The notes: a model not told the origin generated them from the sequence alone. DNA of 64,000 bases from Bedellia somnulentella (GCA_963576735.1 OY755197.1:9002501-9066500); one strand, 5' to 3'; positions 44,946 to 56,484 are shown, numbered from the stretch's first letter. A program made the numbers and translations.

Positions 44946-45204
44946 ATTATTCATTCTAGATTTCTTTGCAAGCTTTACAGATGCATTGACAAAGTATGGG
45001 AAATTTATTTGTAAAGTTGCTTTTGTGCTAACGGCATGTAATGTGTGTAATTCCATTATGTCTTGTACATCTACCTATTCTTTCCATGAACGTACTGATC
45101 TCACCATTCAAAGGTAGTCTGACAGAGAACGCTATAAGCGATAAGACCGCCAACTGTACTTCTATTTAAGAACATAATCTATGTAAAATGTTTTAACTGT
45201 AAGG

Positions 45205-45295
45205 AACAAGAGTTTGTCAAGATCGTACTCAGTGGCGATCGATAGTCTCTGCCTACCCTAATGGAAATAAAAGGCGTGAGTATAAGAAAGTAAGT
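45205..45295 (+). repeat. LINE-T 3' end
   Basis: Contains TTTGTCAAGATCGTACTCAG and AGTGGCGATCGATAGTCTCT, then GGCGTGAGTATAAG. It lies about 400 bp from the opposite-strand fragment at 45655, giving a divergent pair. Confidence 0.55.
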
Positions 45296-45654
45296 TTTAA
45301 TAATTTTAACACCAATTGATGTTTTATAAAATTTTGTTTTTGCGTAAATTATTATATTATATACTACTTCTGTTACTCACCTGAACTAAATTTATTATTT
45401 AAAGTACAATTTTGTGATATGGGATAATAATTTAGCGTTATTTTTATTACTATATACTGTTTCACAATGTACATCTGCCTAACAAGACTCTGTTATATAG
45501 TCCTTCCTTCCAGAGGTTGTCTGGAAGAGATCGCTATTACTGATAAGACCGCCCTTTGTACTTAATTGTAAAATTCTGTTGTTTGTCAATATTAAGTTCT
45601 AATGATGTGCAATAAAGAGTTTTCTATTCTATTCTATATTGTACATACATACAT

Positions 45655-45993
45655 ATACTCACGCCGTTAATTCCCATTGGGGTAGGCAGAGACTATCGAT
45701 CGCCACTTCGTACGATCCTGGCAAACCTCTCTTGCTTCGTCTACATCCATCAATCTTTTCATGCATGCTCTTTTATTCTTCATACTTCGGACGCCTGCCT
45801 TTTTGAGCACACTTTCAATTTGGTCCAAGTGTGTCTTTCGTGGCCGTCCTCTACTAACATTACCTTCCACATTAGCTCTATAGATACCTTTTACCAATTT
45901 CCTATGGATGATAGGAGGATTCTCTCGATGTGCCCAAACCATCTCAACATTCCTTTTTCTATATAGTACACAACTAAAAGATAAAAAAATCAA
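45655..45993 (-). pseudogene. LINE-T 3' fragment: C-terminal part of an ORF2-like protein
   Basis: The minus strand encodes a peptide of about 105 residues containing RGRPRKTHLDQIE, KNKRACMKRLMDVDEA and WRSIVSAYPNGN, then a stop, then GGCGTGAGTATATGTATG. The pattern GRPRK...KNRRACM...DVDEA...W.SIVSAYP is familiar from the extreme C-terminus of non-LTR retrotransposon polyproteins in Lepidoptera. RT and endonuclease domains are absent, so this is a 5'-truncated copy, the usual product of incomplete target-primed reverse transcription. The clade is not assigned. It is the longest LINE-T fragment in the window and serves as reference for the others. Confidence 0.7.
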
Positions 45994-46017
45994 AGACTAA
46001 GAAACAATCGTTCATGT

Positions 46018-46112
46018 CTATTGTATAAATGTTGTCCTCAACGGGATTCGAACCCGCGATCTGTGGATCCTGAAACCAGACACCTGTGCACTATGCCACG
46101 GACTTCGTCGAA
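46018..46112 (-). repeat. Repeat D head fragment
   Basis: Minus strand: CGACGAAGTCCGTGGCATAG, a tRNA-like fold region, then GGTTCGAATCCCGTTGAGG. The body after ACAACATTTATACAATAG is lost. Confidence 0.55.
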
Positions 46113-46229
46113 TAATACCATCGATTCCCATTCTTTTATTGCATATAGGGAATTTAAGGCTTTTGTGTGGTCGGTGGGCAATGGCGAAATTCATTACAAA
46201 GCTACCTTTTCCCCTCTCGAGTTGCAAAA

Positions 46230-46610
46230 GAAGCTGTGAAAGCTTTGGTTTGTCTGTTTGGAATAAATTAAAGTTTCATTGAAATATATTATTTTAAGGT
46301 TCATATAGTGGTGATGGTGAAGCTTATAATTTAGTCTAGAGAAGTCAACCTCTTTAAGGGTCACCACGATGACCGGTCTTAAGCTGCCCACATCCACTGG
46401 CGTCCCACGACTCACCCAAACTTCGATGATGTGACACAATGATAAGGAAAGAAAGATTTTATTTATTCGTTTATTTACATCTGGGGACTTTCCGCAGTAC
46501 AAAAAAAGAAACGGCTTTGATTCAGTAAATTAATAGCCAAACTATCATATGCTGACAACTACTTTTTATATGTTTCAAAATCTTTGGTTTCCTCAATCAT
46601 GATGTGATGT
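46230..46610. other. No recognised feature
   Basis: A frame on the minus strand has no family likeness. TCACCACGATGACCGGTCTT is the only GC-richer part. Confidence 0.4.
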
Positions 46611-46649
46611 ATATTGTATTGTGATGATGATGATGATTATCTATATTTA

Positions 46650-47280
46650 CCTGAGCAGTTGTCAGACGCAAAACTCTGGCGCCTCAGAATCGAAACGAAG
46701 CCGCCGGCGCATCACCGCGTCTCTTTCTCACAACACTGCACAAGCTATTTCTGTCTCACAGAACGTTTATTAGTCCCAAGCGCGACCGTATTAGTAATTC
46801 TCGTGTGCTCTCTTTCTGTTATAAGGATTTCAGGTTTGATAGCATTCTTTGTCCTTGTCTCACGTCTATGCGATTTTCTGGAACAAATTAATCGTCATAT
46901 TAATTTAATTGTGCCGTGAAGTTTTGATTAAAAATAACCCTACCGCATGTCTTCCATGGGTGTTGTACAACAGAAACTAAAGTGGCTGGTTATTTAGCAG
47001 CTATGTGAAGATATCAGAGCTAATATTCGAAAACATTGAGCTGGGCGAGACGAAGTCGAGCAAAGAAGTGCCCTTGCGAAGCCGGGACTGGCCGCTAGTA
47101 TCTTATATGCGGCTAGGCCATTCCTTTGTGATCGAACTCATCTGGAACGGCTGGACCAATTTCATGTTTTCATGTGTCGCATGTCGTGATCGAATCTAAC
47201 ATTGACGAATAATCAACGAAAAACTATTTTTCCATGGAAGTCAATAGAAAAAAAAATAGTTTCTTATTTAGAGCGCGGCT
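46650..47280. other. Unassigned mixed block
   Basis: GC-richer stretches (CGAAACGAAGCCGCCGGCGC) and CCGCATGTCTTCCATGGGTG recall LINE-related DNA, but no frame of known type is present. The open frames at 46614-46919 and 47005-47199 are not credible genes. Confidence 0.25.
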
Positions 47281-47840
47281 GAAAGCTTAAGACCGGCTGC
47301 TCAGACAGTAAGAAGACTGAGGTTTACTTAACTCGCTCAGCTCAATTCAATTGCAATTTGCATTCAAGTTATAGTTATTTACGTACTCTGTAAACTCCAG
47401 TAACAAAAAATATATGAAAAATTATGATTCAAGCTGAAACATCACTAATTTATCGAATTACGATTTAAAACAACTAAACGCTCAAAGTATTCGTAGCACT
47501 TCTTAGCTGCTACGAGAATAACGGTGCGTGCGTCCCAATAATCACAATCGCCTCGTAGTAGTTTTAACGAGTATTCAGAGTGGACCATAGAGAACTGAAC
47601 TAAATAGAGAAGAGTATCAAAACCGTAAATAATTCAGTGCATTTCCACTGACTTAAGCGAATCAATAATATAACCAACAAAAGGACATTCAATCAACCAA
47701 TCTGGGTGTAGGGGCAACTTATTTTGGCAATTAGTTTTTAGCGGATTTTTTGTATTGAACTACATTTTGTTTCCGCTCTATTTAGGTAGTTAAATTCTCA
47801 ATACAGTGGACTGATATTAAATTGGTTACATTTTTAATTG

Positions 47841-48110
47841 GTTATATTCAATAATCCTGTGTAGTGTCGGCTTAGAATAGCACTACCCCATTTCTTCCGG
47901 TGGGTGTACGTAAGAGGCGACTAACGGTATTGGGGCTTTTAAGGGATTTTTGGGCGATGCGGTAGGAGACCCATCACCAACAACCTTTATTTTACCATCT
48001 TTTCCCCACGCAACTTCCAAAGGTGGCTGAGGAATGTCTCATTTCCTAGCTCTGGCTACCCCTTCAAGGGATTTATAGCCGTGAGTATATGTATGTATGT
48101 TATATTCAAT
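47841..48110 (+). mobile_element. SINE-A copy with 12-bp target-site duplication
   Basis: GTTATATTCAAT occurs at 47841-47852 and 48099-48110. The copy between is full length. Confidence 0.8.
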
Positions 48111-48315
48111 TTAAATTCTTACTTTATCCATAATTGGGTTCACCAAGGGAATTAATAAATAGATTTCTTTATTAAATCACAAACATAATAAATTTAATAT
48201 TGCCTCCTGATAAGAAAAACTTCAATGTGGAACTATGTGCTATCTTTATACAGGTTATAAAGCATTAAATATATTTATATTGCTAAGCGAATATTTAATT
48301 GCTAGTAAGAATATG

Positions 48316-48495
48316 AGCCGTCTAGTGCCGGCTGTCGTATATCGTCATGTGCGGCTAAGGTTATGGGGGTTTTTAAGTGGTTTTTGGGCGATGCGGTTAC
48401 CATCAACTTCCGAATGTGGCTAGAGTATCTAGCTCTGAAGCTCTGGCTACCCCTATTTGGGATTTATGACTGTGAGTATATGTATGTATGTCGTA
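48316..48495 (+). repeat. SINE-A copy, second subfamily, with deletions
   Basis: GCCGTCTAGTGCCGGC start, TTTTTAAGTGGTTTTTGGGC, then a jump to CATCAACTTCCGAATGTGGC and a (TATG)n tail. Confidence 0.6.
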
Positions 48496-48639
48496 TGTAT
48501 GTGCCAAGACATTCGAATAAAAAATATATCTAAAAATCTATTTGGAATTACAAAAAGTAAAACGGTGGTCAATTTTCTACGTCAGGGGGGTTGAGAACTT
48601 TCTCTATAAACGGTTAAATACACCTTGTTTTTTGTTTTG

Positions 48640-48765
48640 GATTCGAACACGACAGCTGTTATTGTGTTTAGTCAGCACTAGGGACTGTCGGGGACTTGAA
48701 CCAGCTCCCCGAAAACTGGTTTACTGCGTAGAAATGGACCACCTACCAACACGCCACTAAACTTT
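48640..48765 (-). repeat. Single tRNA-like segment, family unknown
   Basis: Minus strand: GTTTAGTGGCGTGTTGGTAG and GGTTCAAGTCCCCGACAG look like A and B boxes. No second copy is seen here. Confidence 0.35.
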
Positions 48766-49265
48766 AACATATCCGAACCATTACAAACATTCATATACCG
48801 CGATGTAAGAATTTATCGAAAATATTTGCTTATACTGCATTTGTTGTCACAGTTTTATGATATCGCATGCAATTTTATTATTCTCACCTTTTTTATGGGG
48901 AATAAACAACGCTTTTAGTCATAAACATCGAAATAAGGCAATATTTTGTATAAAATACAAATATGTTATATTTTATATGTTTTTATTTTCGACTACCCCA
49001 AATATAATATATGCAAACTTTGACTTTGAATTCGAAATTTTATTATTGATGTGTATAAAAAGTATATAAACAGCATTACAGTCAATATATTAATTTTCTA
49101 TCAAAATAATTTACTATAGAGCATTATTTTCGGTTAAAGATATATTTTTAAACGTTTTTATTTTAAGTTCTTTGTACAGTAGTGACATCTAGTACTGGAA
49201 AGAAGTATTATCAGAACCGTCCATACATTGACTAAGCTACTGTTGTTTTCTTTAGTGATTTTCTT
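48766..49265. other. No recognised feature
   Basis: Very AT-rich. An open frame there reads as low-complexity hydrophobic sequence. Confidence 0.5.
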
Positions 49266-49267
49266 TG

Positions 49268-49512
49268 GTGTGTAGTATCGGCTTAGAATAGCACTACCCC
49301 ATTTCTTCCGGTGGGTGTACGTAAAAGGCGACTAACGGTATTGGGGCTTTTGAGGGATTTTAGGGCGAAGCGGTTGGAGACCCATCATCAACCTTTATTT
49401 TGACATCTTTTTCCCAACACAACTTCCAAAAGTGGCTGAGGAATTTCTCATTCCTTAGCTCTGGCTACCCCTTCTAGGGATTCATAGCCGTGAGTATATG
49501 TATGTATGTTAA
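49268..49512 (+). mobile_element. SINE-A copy
   Basis: Full length. CACCAACAACC is shortened to CATCAACC. Confidence 0.75.
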
Positions 49513-49859
49513 AAAACTTCCTTAAAAGTCTATTAAAGTGTGCGAGATCCAAAGGCTAATGGATATTTTGCTCAAATTAAGTCAGTAAATTAAGTTTCAA
49601 CATAACAGCATAAATAAAATTTGGTATGATTCGATCAAGATTGACTCTTAATTTAGTGCCTGAAAATACTATACTTATTATTTGAATTCATACAAATAAT
49701 ATATTATTTCCAAATCCTTTCTCCACAAACGCAAATCTTCCCGAATCACAATTCAGATCTCAAACATTCACTTAAACACAAACCATTAAATTCATATGTG
49801 CAACAATTCATATTAATGACTATGTCATCTTAAGTTTAAGCACCCTATAAATAGTGTGA

Positions 49860-49887
49860 GGGGAAGGGTGAGGGTGAAGGGTGAGGG
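49860..49887 (+). other. G-quadruplex motif
   Basis: Five G runs of three or more separated by AA, TGA, TGAA and TGA. It satisfies the usual G4 pattern. No other function is visible. Confidence 0.6.
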
Positions 49888-50313
49888 AGTTGGCGCCAAG
49901 TCGCGCCCTTGACCTTATTCCTCGTCCTGAATCCCTTGAGTCCACTCAGCTTCAGAGATGCCAACTGTCAGCTGGATTTTGCTGCTGTAGGAGCTTAGAT
50001 GCTAGAAAGCCTTTGGGTGGTTTTGTAAGTGACATAAAAATGGATTACTTAACCGGATCAAGGGATGAAATGCGCATTATAAGCTTATTGTTTTAAGATG
50101 AGTGTTGTGTGTTTAAAGTGTACCTTTAGTTATGAATATATGTTTTTCTTTCTTTCTTTCATTATTACTAAAGCTTAAGACAAAATGATCAAAAACACAG
50201 CTTACTCTACTACGTCAAAAAGGTGGGCGGGGTGAAATATAATTTAGTAGTTTAGCTACTACACGAACTTACATACCTACGCAGATATCTTTTCTTCTAT
50301 TACATACTAATAT

Positions 50314-50435
50314 ACGTTTGCTCACGGCTATAAATCCCTAGAAGGGGTAGCCAGAGCTTCAGTATACGAAATTTGGAACTTAGCCACTTTTGGAAGTTTA
50401 GTTTGGAAAATATTGTAAAACTAAGGTTCTATTAG
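50314..50435 (-). repeat. SINE-A 3' half only
   Basis: GCTCACGGCTATAAATCCC to GGAAGTTTAGTTTGG, then unrelated sequence. Confidence 0.55.
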
Positions 50436-50561
50436 CAATTTAGATTTGCATCTAGGAGAAAATTATGCTGTCAATAATTGGTATATGAACAATTGAGGAT
50501 AAGATCGTGGAGGGATGGAGAATCTAAGTAATAGAATTATAATGTTGTTATTGTAATTGTA

Positions 50562-50845
50562 AGTAATGCTGTGTAGTAAGTAAAGTGTCGGCTTAGAATA
50601 GCATTACCCCATTTCTTCCAGTGGGTGTACGTAAGAGGCGACTAACGGTATTGGGACTTTTAAGGGATTTTTGGGCGATGCGGTTGGAGACCCATCACCA
50701 ACAACCTTTATTTTGACATCTTTTCCCCACGTAACTTCCAAAAGTGGCTGAGGAATTTCTTTTTCCTTAGCTCTGGTTACTCCTTCGAGGGATTTATAGC
50801 CGTAAGTATATGTATGTATGTATGTAATTGAAAGTGGGATACAAT
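50562..50845 (+). mobile_element. SINE-A copy with imperfect 12-bp target-site duplication
   Basis: GTAATTGTAAGT before the copy and GTAATTGAAAGT after it differ at one base. The 5' end carries an extra GTGTAGTAAGTAA before GTGTCGGCTTAG. Confidence 0.7.
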
Positions 50846-51317
50846 AATTAAGATATTGGCTGTTTAAAAAGGCTTGTAGAATTATTTTGAAAATATTTTA
50901 GATGTTAGGAAGAGAAAAGTTGACACTTTATGAATATGACTTCACAAATCGATAATTTCTAGCGCAAAGCCGCTAAATGTTATCAAAACCATAATATAAC
51001 CATTGTAATAATTTCACAAGCTAGATCTAGCCACACAATCGCTAAATCGGCAACACGACTCAGCTCTCGCCCTGGTTATAGTCCTAGATTGCTTAAACTT
51101 TGAAGAGTCTTCATTTGAGTGGCAGCCCTAGTTTAATTGCTGAACGATTTTAACCTTTACAGCTCTGTGATAAAGTTGATAATCGTTATTGAATTTTACA
51201 TTGGATCGGTTGGAAATCGAAAGTGAAGTATTTTTCAAAAGATTTAAGCCTACAAACAATTGTTCTTAGTATCTGTATTACTCGAAATAGATTAACGTTT
51301 GAAAATATCAAAGAAGT

Positions 51318-51522
51318 ACATACGTATATGTACTCACGGCTATAAATCCCTAGAAGGGATATCCTACTCCAAAATACGAAATTCCTCAGTCACTTTTGGA
51401 ACTTGATTGAGGAGAAGATTGTAAATAACTTCTTTAAAAGCCCCCATACCCTTAGTCGCCTCTTGCGATCGGAAACGAGTAGAAAGGGGTAGTGACATTC
51501 TAAGCCGGCACTAAACCGCAAA
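51318..51522 (-). repeat. SINE-A copy with internal deletion
   Basis: GTACTCACGGCTATAAATCC to CTAAGCCGGCACTAAACCG. About 50 bp are missing before AACTTCTTTAAAAGCCCCC. Confidence 0.6.
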
Positions 51523-51734
51523 CTATTCTTTACTAACAAACAAACACACACATCGTTATTTTCTCTTTGTAATATTAGTAACTATATATTATAGTGTAGA
51601 TAACGGTTAGGTCGGTGTCCGTGTAACAAGTTAGCATTGTCCCACAGGAAATACCCTATTGTGGGCACACGCGATACACTACAACGCGAACTCTTATTTA
51701 TTACACATACTACTCACACATCTATGTTTAATAC

Positions 51735-51991
51735 TAAACATAACATAACATAACATATACTCACGGCTATAAATCCCTAGAAGGAGTAGCTAGAGCTAAG
51801 GAATTAGAAATTCCTCAGCCACTTTTGGAAATGTGAGTGGGGAAAAGATGGTAAAAGTAAAGGTTGTTGGTGATGGGTCTCCAACCGCATCGTCCAAAAA
51901 TCCTTTAAAAGCCCCAATACCGTTAGTCGCCTCTTACGTACACCCATCGGTAGAAACAGGGCTATGCTATTCAAAGCCGACACTACACGGC
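51735..51991 (-). mobile_element. SINE-A copy with SINE-B-like tail
   Basis: A full-length SINE-A body joins AACATAACATAACATA, the tail type of SINE-B, instead of ACATACATACATA. This may mean insertion into an existing B tail or tail switching. Confidence 0.7.
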
Positions 51992-52189
51992 AAAATATAA
52001 AATACCAATAATAATATAAATATTTAATAATATAGCTAAGTAAATTTGAAATTTAATTGTAATGCAGCAAGATTTTAAATGGGAAATGAAATTTGACGTT
52101 CAAAAACAAAGATTATCTTTTTACTTTGAAATAAATTATTATTTTATTTTATGTTTTTATTTAAAGAATAGTTATTGCAACTTAAACTT

Positions 52190-52481
52190 TCACGCCGTAT
52201 ACCCCGAAGGGGTTGGCAGAGGTAATACGTCTGAAAATCACGTGACATTGTCACCTGTTGTTCAGAGTACCCACGTTTTGCTTCGACAGTGTACTCACGT
52301 GATAAAGGTACCTATGACCCGGGTTTCTTCACAATATTTTCCCTCACTGTTAACAACCATGATAAAATAACCACACATATGAGTTTAGAAAAGACAAATT
52401 GGTGTAGGGCCGACCCGGGATTAGAACTCTCATCTTCTGCAGGATAAGCGGTGTTATACCTACTGAGCTATCACGGTTGAT
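52190..52481 (-). mobile_element. SINE-B copy with internal deletion
   Basis: TTTCACGCCGTATACCCCGA to CTACTGAGCTATCACGGTTG. The TCGCCGTTTTGTACG section is deleted. Confidence 0.7.
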
Positions 52482-52520
52482 CATACTTCTGCTTCTTCTT
52501 CATGTCAAAAATTGTTCCCG

Positions 52521-52789
52521 GAAGCCCCAGTACATACATACATACATATAATCACGGCTATAAATCCATAGAAGGGGTAGCCAGAGCTAAGGAATTAGAA
52601 ATTCCTCAGCCACTTTTGGAAAGTTGTGTGGGGAAAAGATGGTGAAATAAAGGTTGTTGGTGATGGGTCTCCAACCGCATCGCCCAAAAATCCCTTAAAA
52701 GCCCCCAATACCGTTAGTCTTACGTACACCCACCGGATGAAATGGGGTAATGCTATTCTAAGCCGACACTACACAGCTGAAGCCCCAGT
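52521..52789 (-). mobile_element. SINE-A copy with 11-bp target-site duplication
   Basis: GAAGCCCCAGT occurs at 52521-52531 and 52779-52789. It lies just downstream of a SINE-B head. Confidence 0.8.
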
Positions 52790-53027
52790 GTCCCTGTCTA
52801 ATGAGGGTAGCGCAGGACCGGTCGTTGAGGAAATCTTTACTATGGCAGAATTAGACGTTCATTGGCTAAACGATGATGATGACGTATGAAAGCTAAAGGA
52901 CATTGCTATACACATCAGCGCCGGGTATCTACCAATGTAAAAGGAAATATAATTAAGGCGTATAGATCGCCAGAGGTCCTATATCGCCCTGTACGAGGGT
53001 AATTGCATTATACTACAGGATTAAAAA

Positions 53028-53164
53028 TACATACGTACATACATACATACATATACTCACGGCTATAAATCCCAGGAAGGGGTAGCCAGAGCTAAGGAAT
53101 TAGAAATTCCTCAGCCACTTTTGGAAATTTGAGTAGGGAAAAGATAGTAAAAATAAAGGTAATA
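53028..53164 (-). mobile_element. SINE-A 3' half, joined head-to-head to an opposite copy
   Basis: A (ACAT)n tail, then the body to GTAAAAATAAAGGTA. It stops where an opposite-strand copy starts. Confidence 0.65.
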
Positions 53165-53392
53165 ATAGAATAAGCTTAGAATGTTACTACCCCATTTTAC
53201 CCACGGGTATAGTTACGACTAAGGGCCTAAGGCTTTTTAAGTGGTTTTTGGGCGATGCGGTTGGAGAGCCATCATCAAAAATACTTTATTTCTACCATCT
53301 TGTTAAATACCAACTTCCAAATGTGACTAAGGATTTTCCAGTTCTAAAACTCTGGCTACCCCTTTAAGGGATTTATGGCCGTGATTAGATGT
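53165..53392 (+). mobile_element. SINE-A copy, second subfamily
   Basis: AATAAGCTTAGAATGTTACT to GGGATTTATGGCCGTGATTAG. It is the plus-strand partner of the preceding half copy, so the pair makes an inverted repeat. Confidence 0.65.
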
Positions 53393-53518
53393 AAGTAAAT
53401 AAAAAAAAAACAGTTAACAAATAATCAAACACAAAATCTTCTCCAAACACAAATAGTTTTCTATCTAACGATTGTGCTCGCACAGCCCAATCTTGGCTAG
53501 CTTTCAATGACATCTATT

Positions 53519-53545
53519 AAACAAACACACAGACAGACAGACACG
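53519..53545 (+). repeat. CA/CAGA microsatellite
   Basis: ACAAACACACAGACAGACAG run. Confidence 0.7.
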
Positions 53546-53701
53546 CTTGTGTGTGTTACTGTGATTGATCTTTCGATTACATCATTGAGTTTGCTTCCTC
53601 GATGAGAATGTTTGATCTAAACTACAGTCTGATTTGTTTATAATTAAGGTTTGTGACATACATTATATTTTCAGATCAGTTGTAGATTAACAATAGTTTC
53701 A

Positions 53702-53942
53702 AGTCAAACTCAAACGTTTACGCCGTAAATTCCCTGAGGGGTTGGCAGAGGTACTAATACGTTTTGCTTGGACAGTGTACCCACGAGATAGAGGGCAGAC
53801 CTATCGCCGTTTTTATGCAACTCAATGTATATATATTCCTGAAGAGGTTGCATAGGCACTAATATTTCTGGATGTAACGTGACATTTTAAGCGCAAACCT
53901 TTCGCCACTTTGCCCGAATACATTGTCACATAAAATATTGAA
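53702..53942 (-). repeat. Two overlapping SINE-B fragments
   Basis: 53702-53818 runs CAAACGTTTACGCCGTAAATT to CTATCGCCGTTTTT. 53822-53942 restarts with ATTCCTGAAGAGGTTGCATA and runs through CATTGTCACA. Confidence 0.5.
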
Positions 53943-54144
53943 CAGATAAGTATAAACCACACCCTTCATAACAGTAAATGTATCTAATTAATAGGGCTCG
54001 TTGAATACAAAATGAAGCTGCATAATTCTGCCACTCCTTTAACTGGCATGTGCTAACTTAATAATTATAGTGCGATTTAGTTTAGTATTTTCATAACAGG
54101 TGTGGTGTTCATAGAGCTTCTATGGTTTTTTTACAGCATAGATA

Positions 54145-54275
54145 GTAGGAGCGACCTTTGATCTAGATATCGCGTGGTATAAAACAGCCATCTTTTTCGC
54201 ACTTACTTAGTATCGCATACTTTCATCTCATTTTAACCGTGAAGATAAAATAGCCCTCATGCTTTGCCTCCAGAT
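54145..54275 (+). repeat. Degraded MITE-F copy
   Basis: GATATCGCGTGGTATAAAAC, CGCACTTACTTAGTATCGC and CCCTCATGCTTTGCC keep the family order. Confidence 0.55.
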
Positions 54276-54386
54276 TGACTAGGAATAATAGGAACTTAAT
54301 TAAAAAAAGTGCAATTTTAAAAGTTTATTAAATGAGGTAAGCATTTCTTAATTAATGTTTATATTGAATTAAATTGATTCTCAAAC

Positions 54387-54888
54387 TCAAATACTCAAAC
54401 ATAAACGCCGTCTTAGGCCGAAGAGTTGGCAGAAGTACTAATACTTTTGAACCCACGTTTTACTTGGATGTTTGACGTTTTACGTGATGGGAAGACCTAT
54501 CGCCGCTTTGTACTATACGAATTCTCATGTGGGTTTCCGACGTTGGTTTCCCACACCGTAAACAACCATGATAAATTAACGACTCATAACTTTACAAAAG
54601 ACATTTTGATGTAAGCCCGATTCGGCCTAACAAGCCACACCCCTGGTAACGGTATTGGGGCTTTTAAGGGATTTTTGAGCGATGCGGTTGGAGACCCATT
54701 ACCAACAACCTTTATTTTTACCATCTTTTCCCCACTATCATTTCCAAAAGTGGCTGAGGAATTTCTAATTCCTTAGCTCTGGCTACCCCTTCTAGGGATT
54801 TACAGCCGTGAGTATATGTATGTATATAAGTAAGCCACACCCCTCTACAAGATAGGGGGTTGTTCTTGTCACTGAGCTATTACGGTAG
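54387..54888 (-). repeat. Degraded SINE-B copy split by SINE-A
   Basis: AACATAAACGCCGTCTTAGG through AGGCCCGATTC-like sequence to 54644, resuming at 54832 and ending TTGTCACTGAGCTATTACGG. Confidence 0.6.
54632..54844 (+). mobile_element. 5'-truncated SINE-A with 13-bp target-site duplication, nested in SINE-B
   Basis: AAGCCACACCCCT at 54632-54644 is repeated exactly at 54832-54844. The insert (54645-54831) starts at GGTAACGGTATTGGGG and ends in GTATATGTATGTATATAAGT, so it lacks the first 60 or so bases. Confidence 0.8.
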
Positions 54889-55076
54889 TAAATTCAATCA
54901 AAATCAGGCGAAATGTTTTTACAAAATAACGTAATCCATAGATGCATGGTACAATGCACAGATGTGGATCACAGTTTTTTTAAAGAGTATACAGATAGGA
55001 AAAGAAGAAGAAAGAGAAAAAGACATTTTTATTTTCTGTCCTATTTTATTATTATATGTATTATTTTATATATATG

Positions 55077-55332
55077 CCGTGTAGTGTCGGCTTAGAATAG
55101 CACTACCCCGTTTCGACCGATGGATGTACGTAAGAGGCGACTAACAGTATTGGGGCTTTTAAGGGATTTTTGGGCGATGCGGTTGGAGACCCATCACTAA
55201 CAACCTTTACTTTACCATCTTTTTCCCACTCAATTTTCCAAAAGTGGCTGAGGAATTTCTAATTCCTTAGCTCTGGCTACCCCTTCTAGGGATTTATAGC
55301 CGTGAGTATATGTATGTATGTATGTATGTCTT
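55077..55332 (+). mobile_element. SINE-A copy
   Basis: GCCGTGTAGTGTCGGCTTAG to a (TATG)5 tail. Full length. Confidence 0.75.
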
Positions 55333-55339
55333 ATTTTTC

Positions 55340-56100
55340 GATCAATATCTTATAGTAGCAATAGAATAGTGTCTGCATAATAGCAATAATATTTCTCTTC
55401 GTAGGTATTGTACGAGGCGACTAGCGTAGGCTCAGTTTTTTTAAAGCTCACGAGCCCTAAATCAATAGCAGATCATACAACTGTAAGTGGCTATAGAATC
55501 TATAACTATGAAACTCCGACTATCCTTCGTTAGGATCATAGAGCGTCAAGTATACTTTTGCAAACTTAACATAAATGTTGTATCAGCTTTTAAATCCAAA
55601 CTTTGATTAGCCGATAAAAATGCTAAGAACTATAACAAGTAACAGCCTTCATTCAAACTTTTACTACTCAGTAATAAAAGAAACAAATATAACCCGTCCA
55701 TTCGTTACATAAACCCATTTTACTCTTTGTTAATTAAAAAAGCAGACGACATTTTATCAGCAATGTTATATTGAAGTTATTAGACAGCGGTCGCGTGCAA
55801 AACTGCCAAAATGGCGGGCGGAAGTCGCGGCCATGACACCTGGGCCATGCCTCTTCCGCCCTACCCCAAAACTATCCACGTTACCGCCACAAAAACTGTG
55901 AAATAAAACAAACTACAAGATAAATGGTTTGCTTTTTTAAAATGATTTTATTTATTTTTTTATTGAATGTATGTATGTTCATGTACGAGAATGGGTTGGA
56001 GCATATACAACGTGTCTCAGTAGTATTATTTGTAATCTTCAAAATGGGGGTTGTTTTTGGCAAGAGTTTTTAATCATAATCAACTTTATGATGATTCATC
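55340..56100. other. Unassigned, with a small GC-rich block
   Basis: 55790-55900 is GC-rich and includes GCCAAAATGGCGGGCGG, a YY1/Pho-type core. TAGGTATTGTACGAGGCGAC at about 55400 is a possible SINE-A scrap. Confidence 0.4.
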
Positions 56101-56106
56101 GTATTA

Positions 56107-56312
56107 TAGACGACGTCCGTGGCTGAGTGGATAGGTGATCAGCTTCTGTGTCCAGAGGTCACAGGTACGATTCCCGCTGGGAGCAACATCATGTGTATAT
56201 TATATACTATTAAATATATAGTTAAAGTTAGTATTCCATAATACAAGTCATTAAGTTGTATTTAGTTTGAGGCTAACTTAATCTGTGTAAAATATATAAA
56301 TAAAATAAATGT
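56107..56312 (+). mobile_element. Repeat D copy
   Basis: GACGACGTCCGTGGCTGAGTG, B-box-like GGTACGATTCCC, then TAATACAAGTCATTAAGTTG, GAGGCTAACTTAATCTGTG and an ATAAATAAAATAAAT end. Confidence 0.65.
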
Positions 56313-56484
56313 CCGCATTTATTTATTATTTTTACAAAAACTGAAAAACTACACCGTCATGCCATGTCTAATTTACTCCTATACGTAAAATTCGAACTTT
56401 AGCATAAACATAGCAAGATAGATAAAATCAAAAATGGCTAAAGAAATACATAAACTTAACTTACTTAAACTTACTTAACTTAGA

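Noticed and set aside
46614..47199. Two neighbouring open frames as exons of one gene
   Set aside because: No matching splice sites or recognisable domains. The codon content and nearby phrases suggest old repeat DNA.
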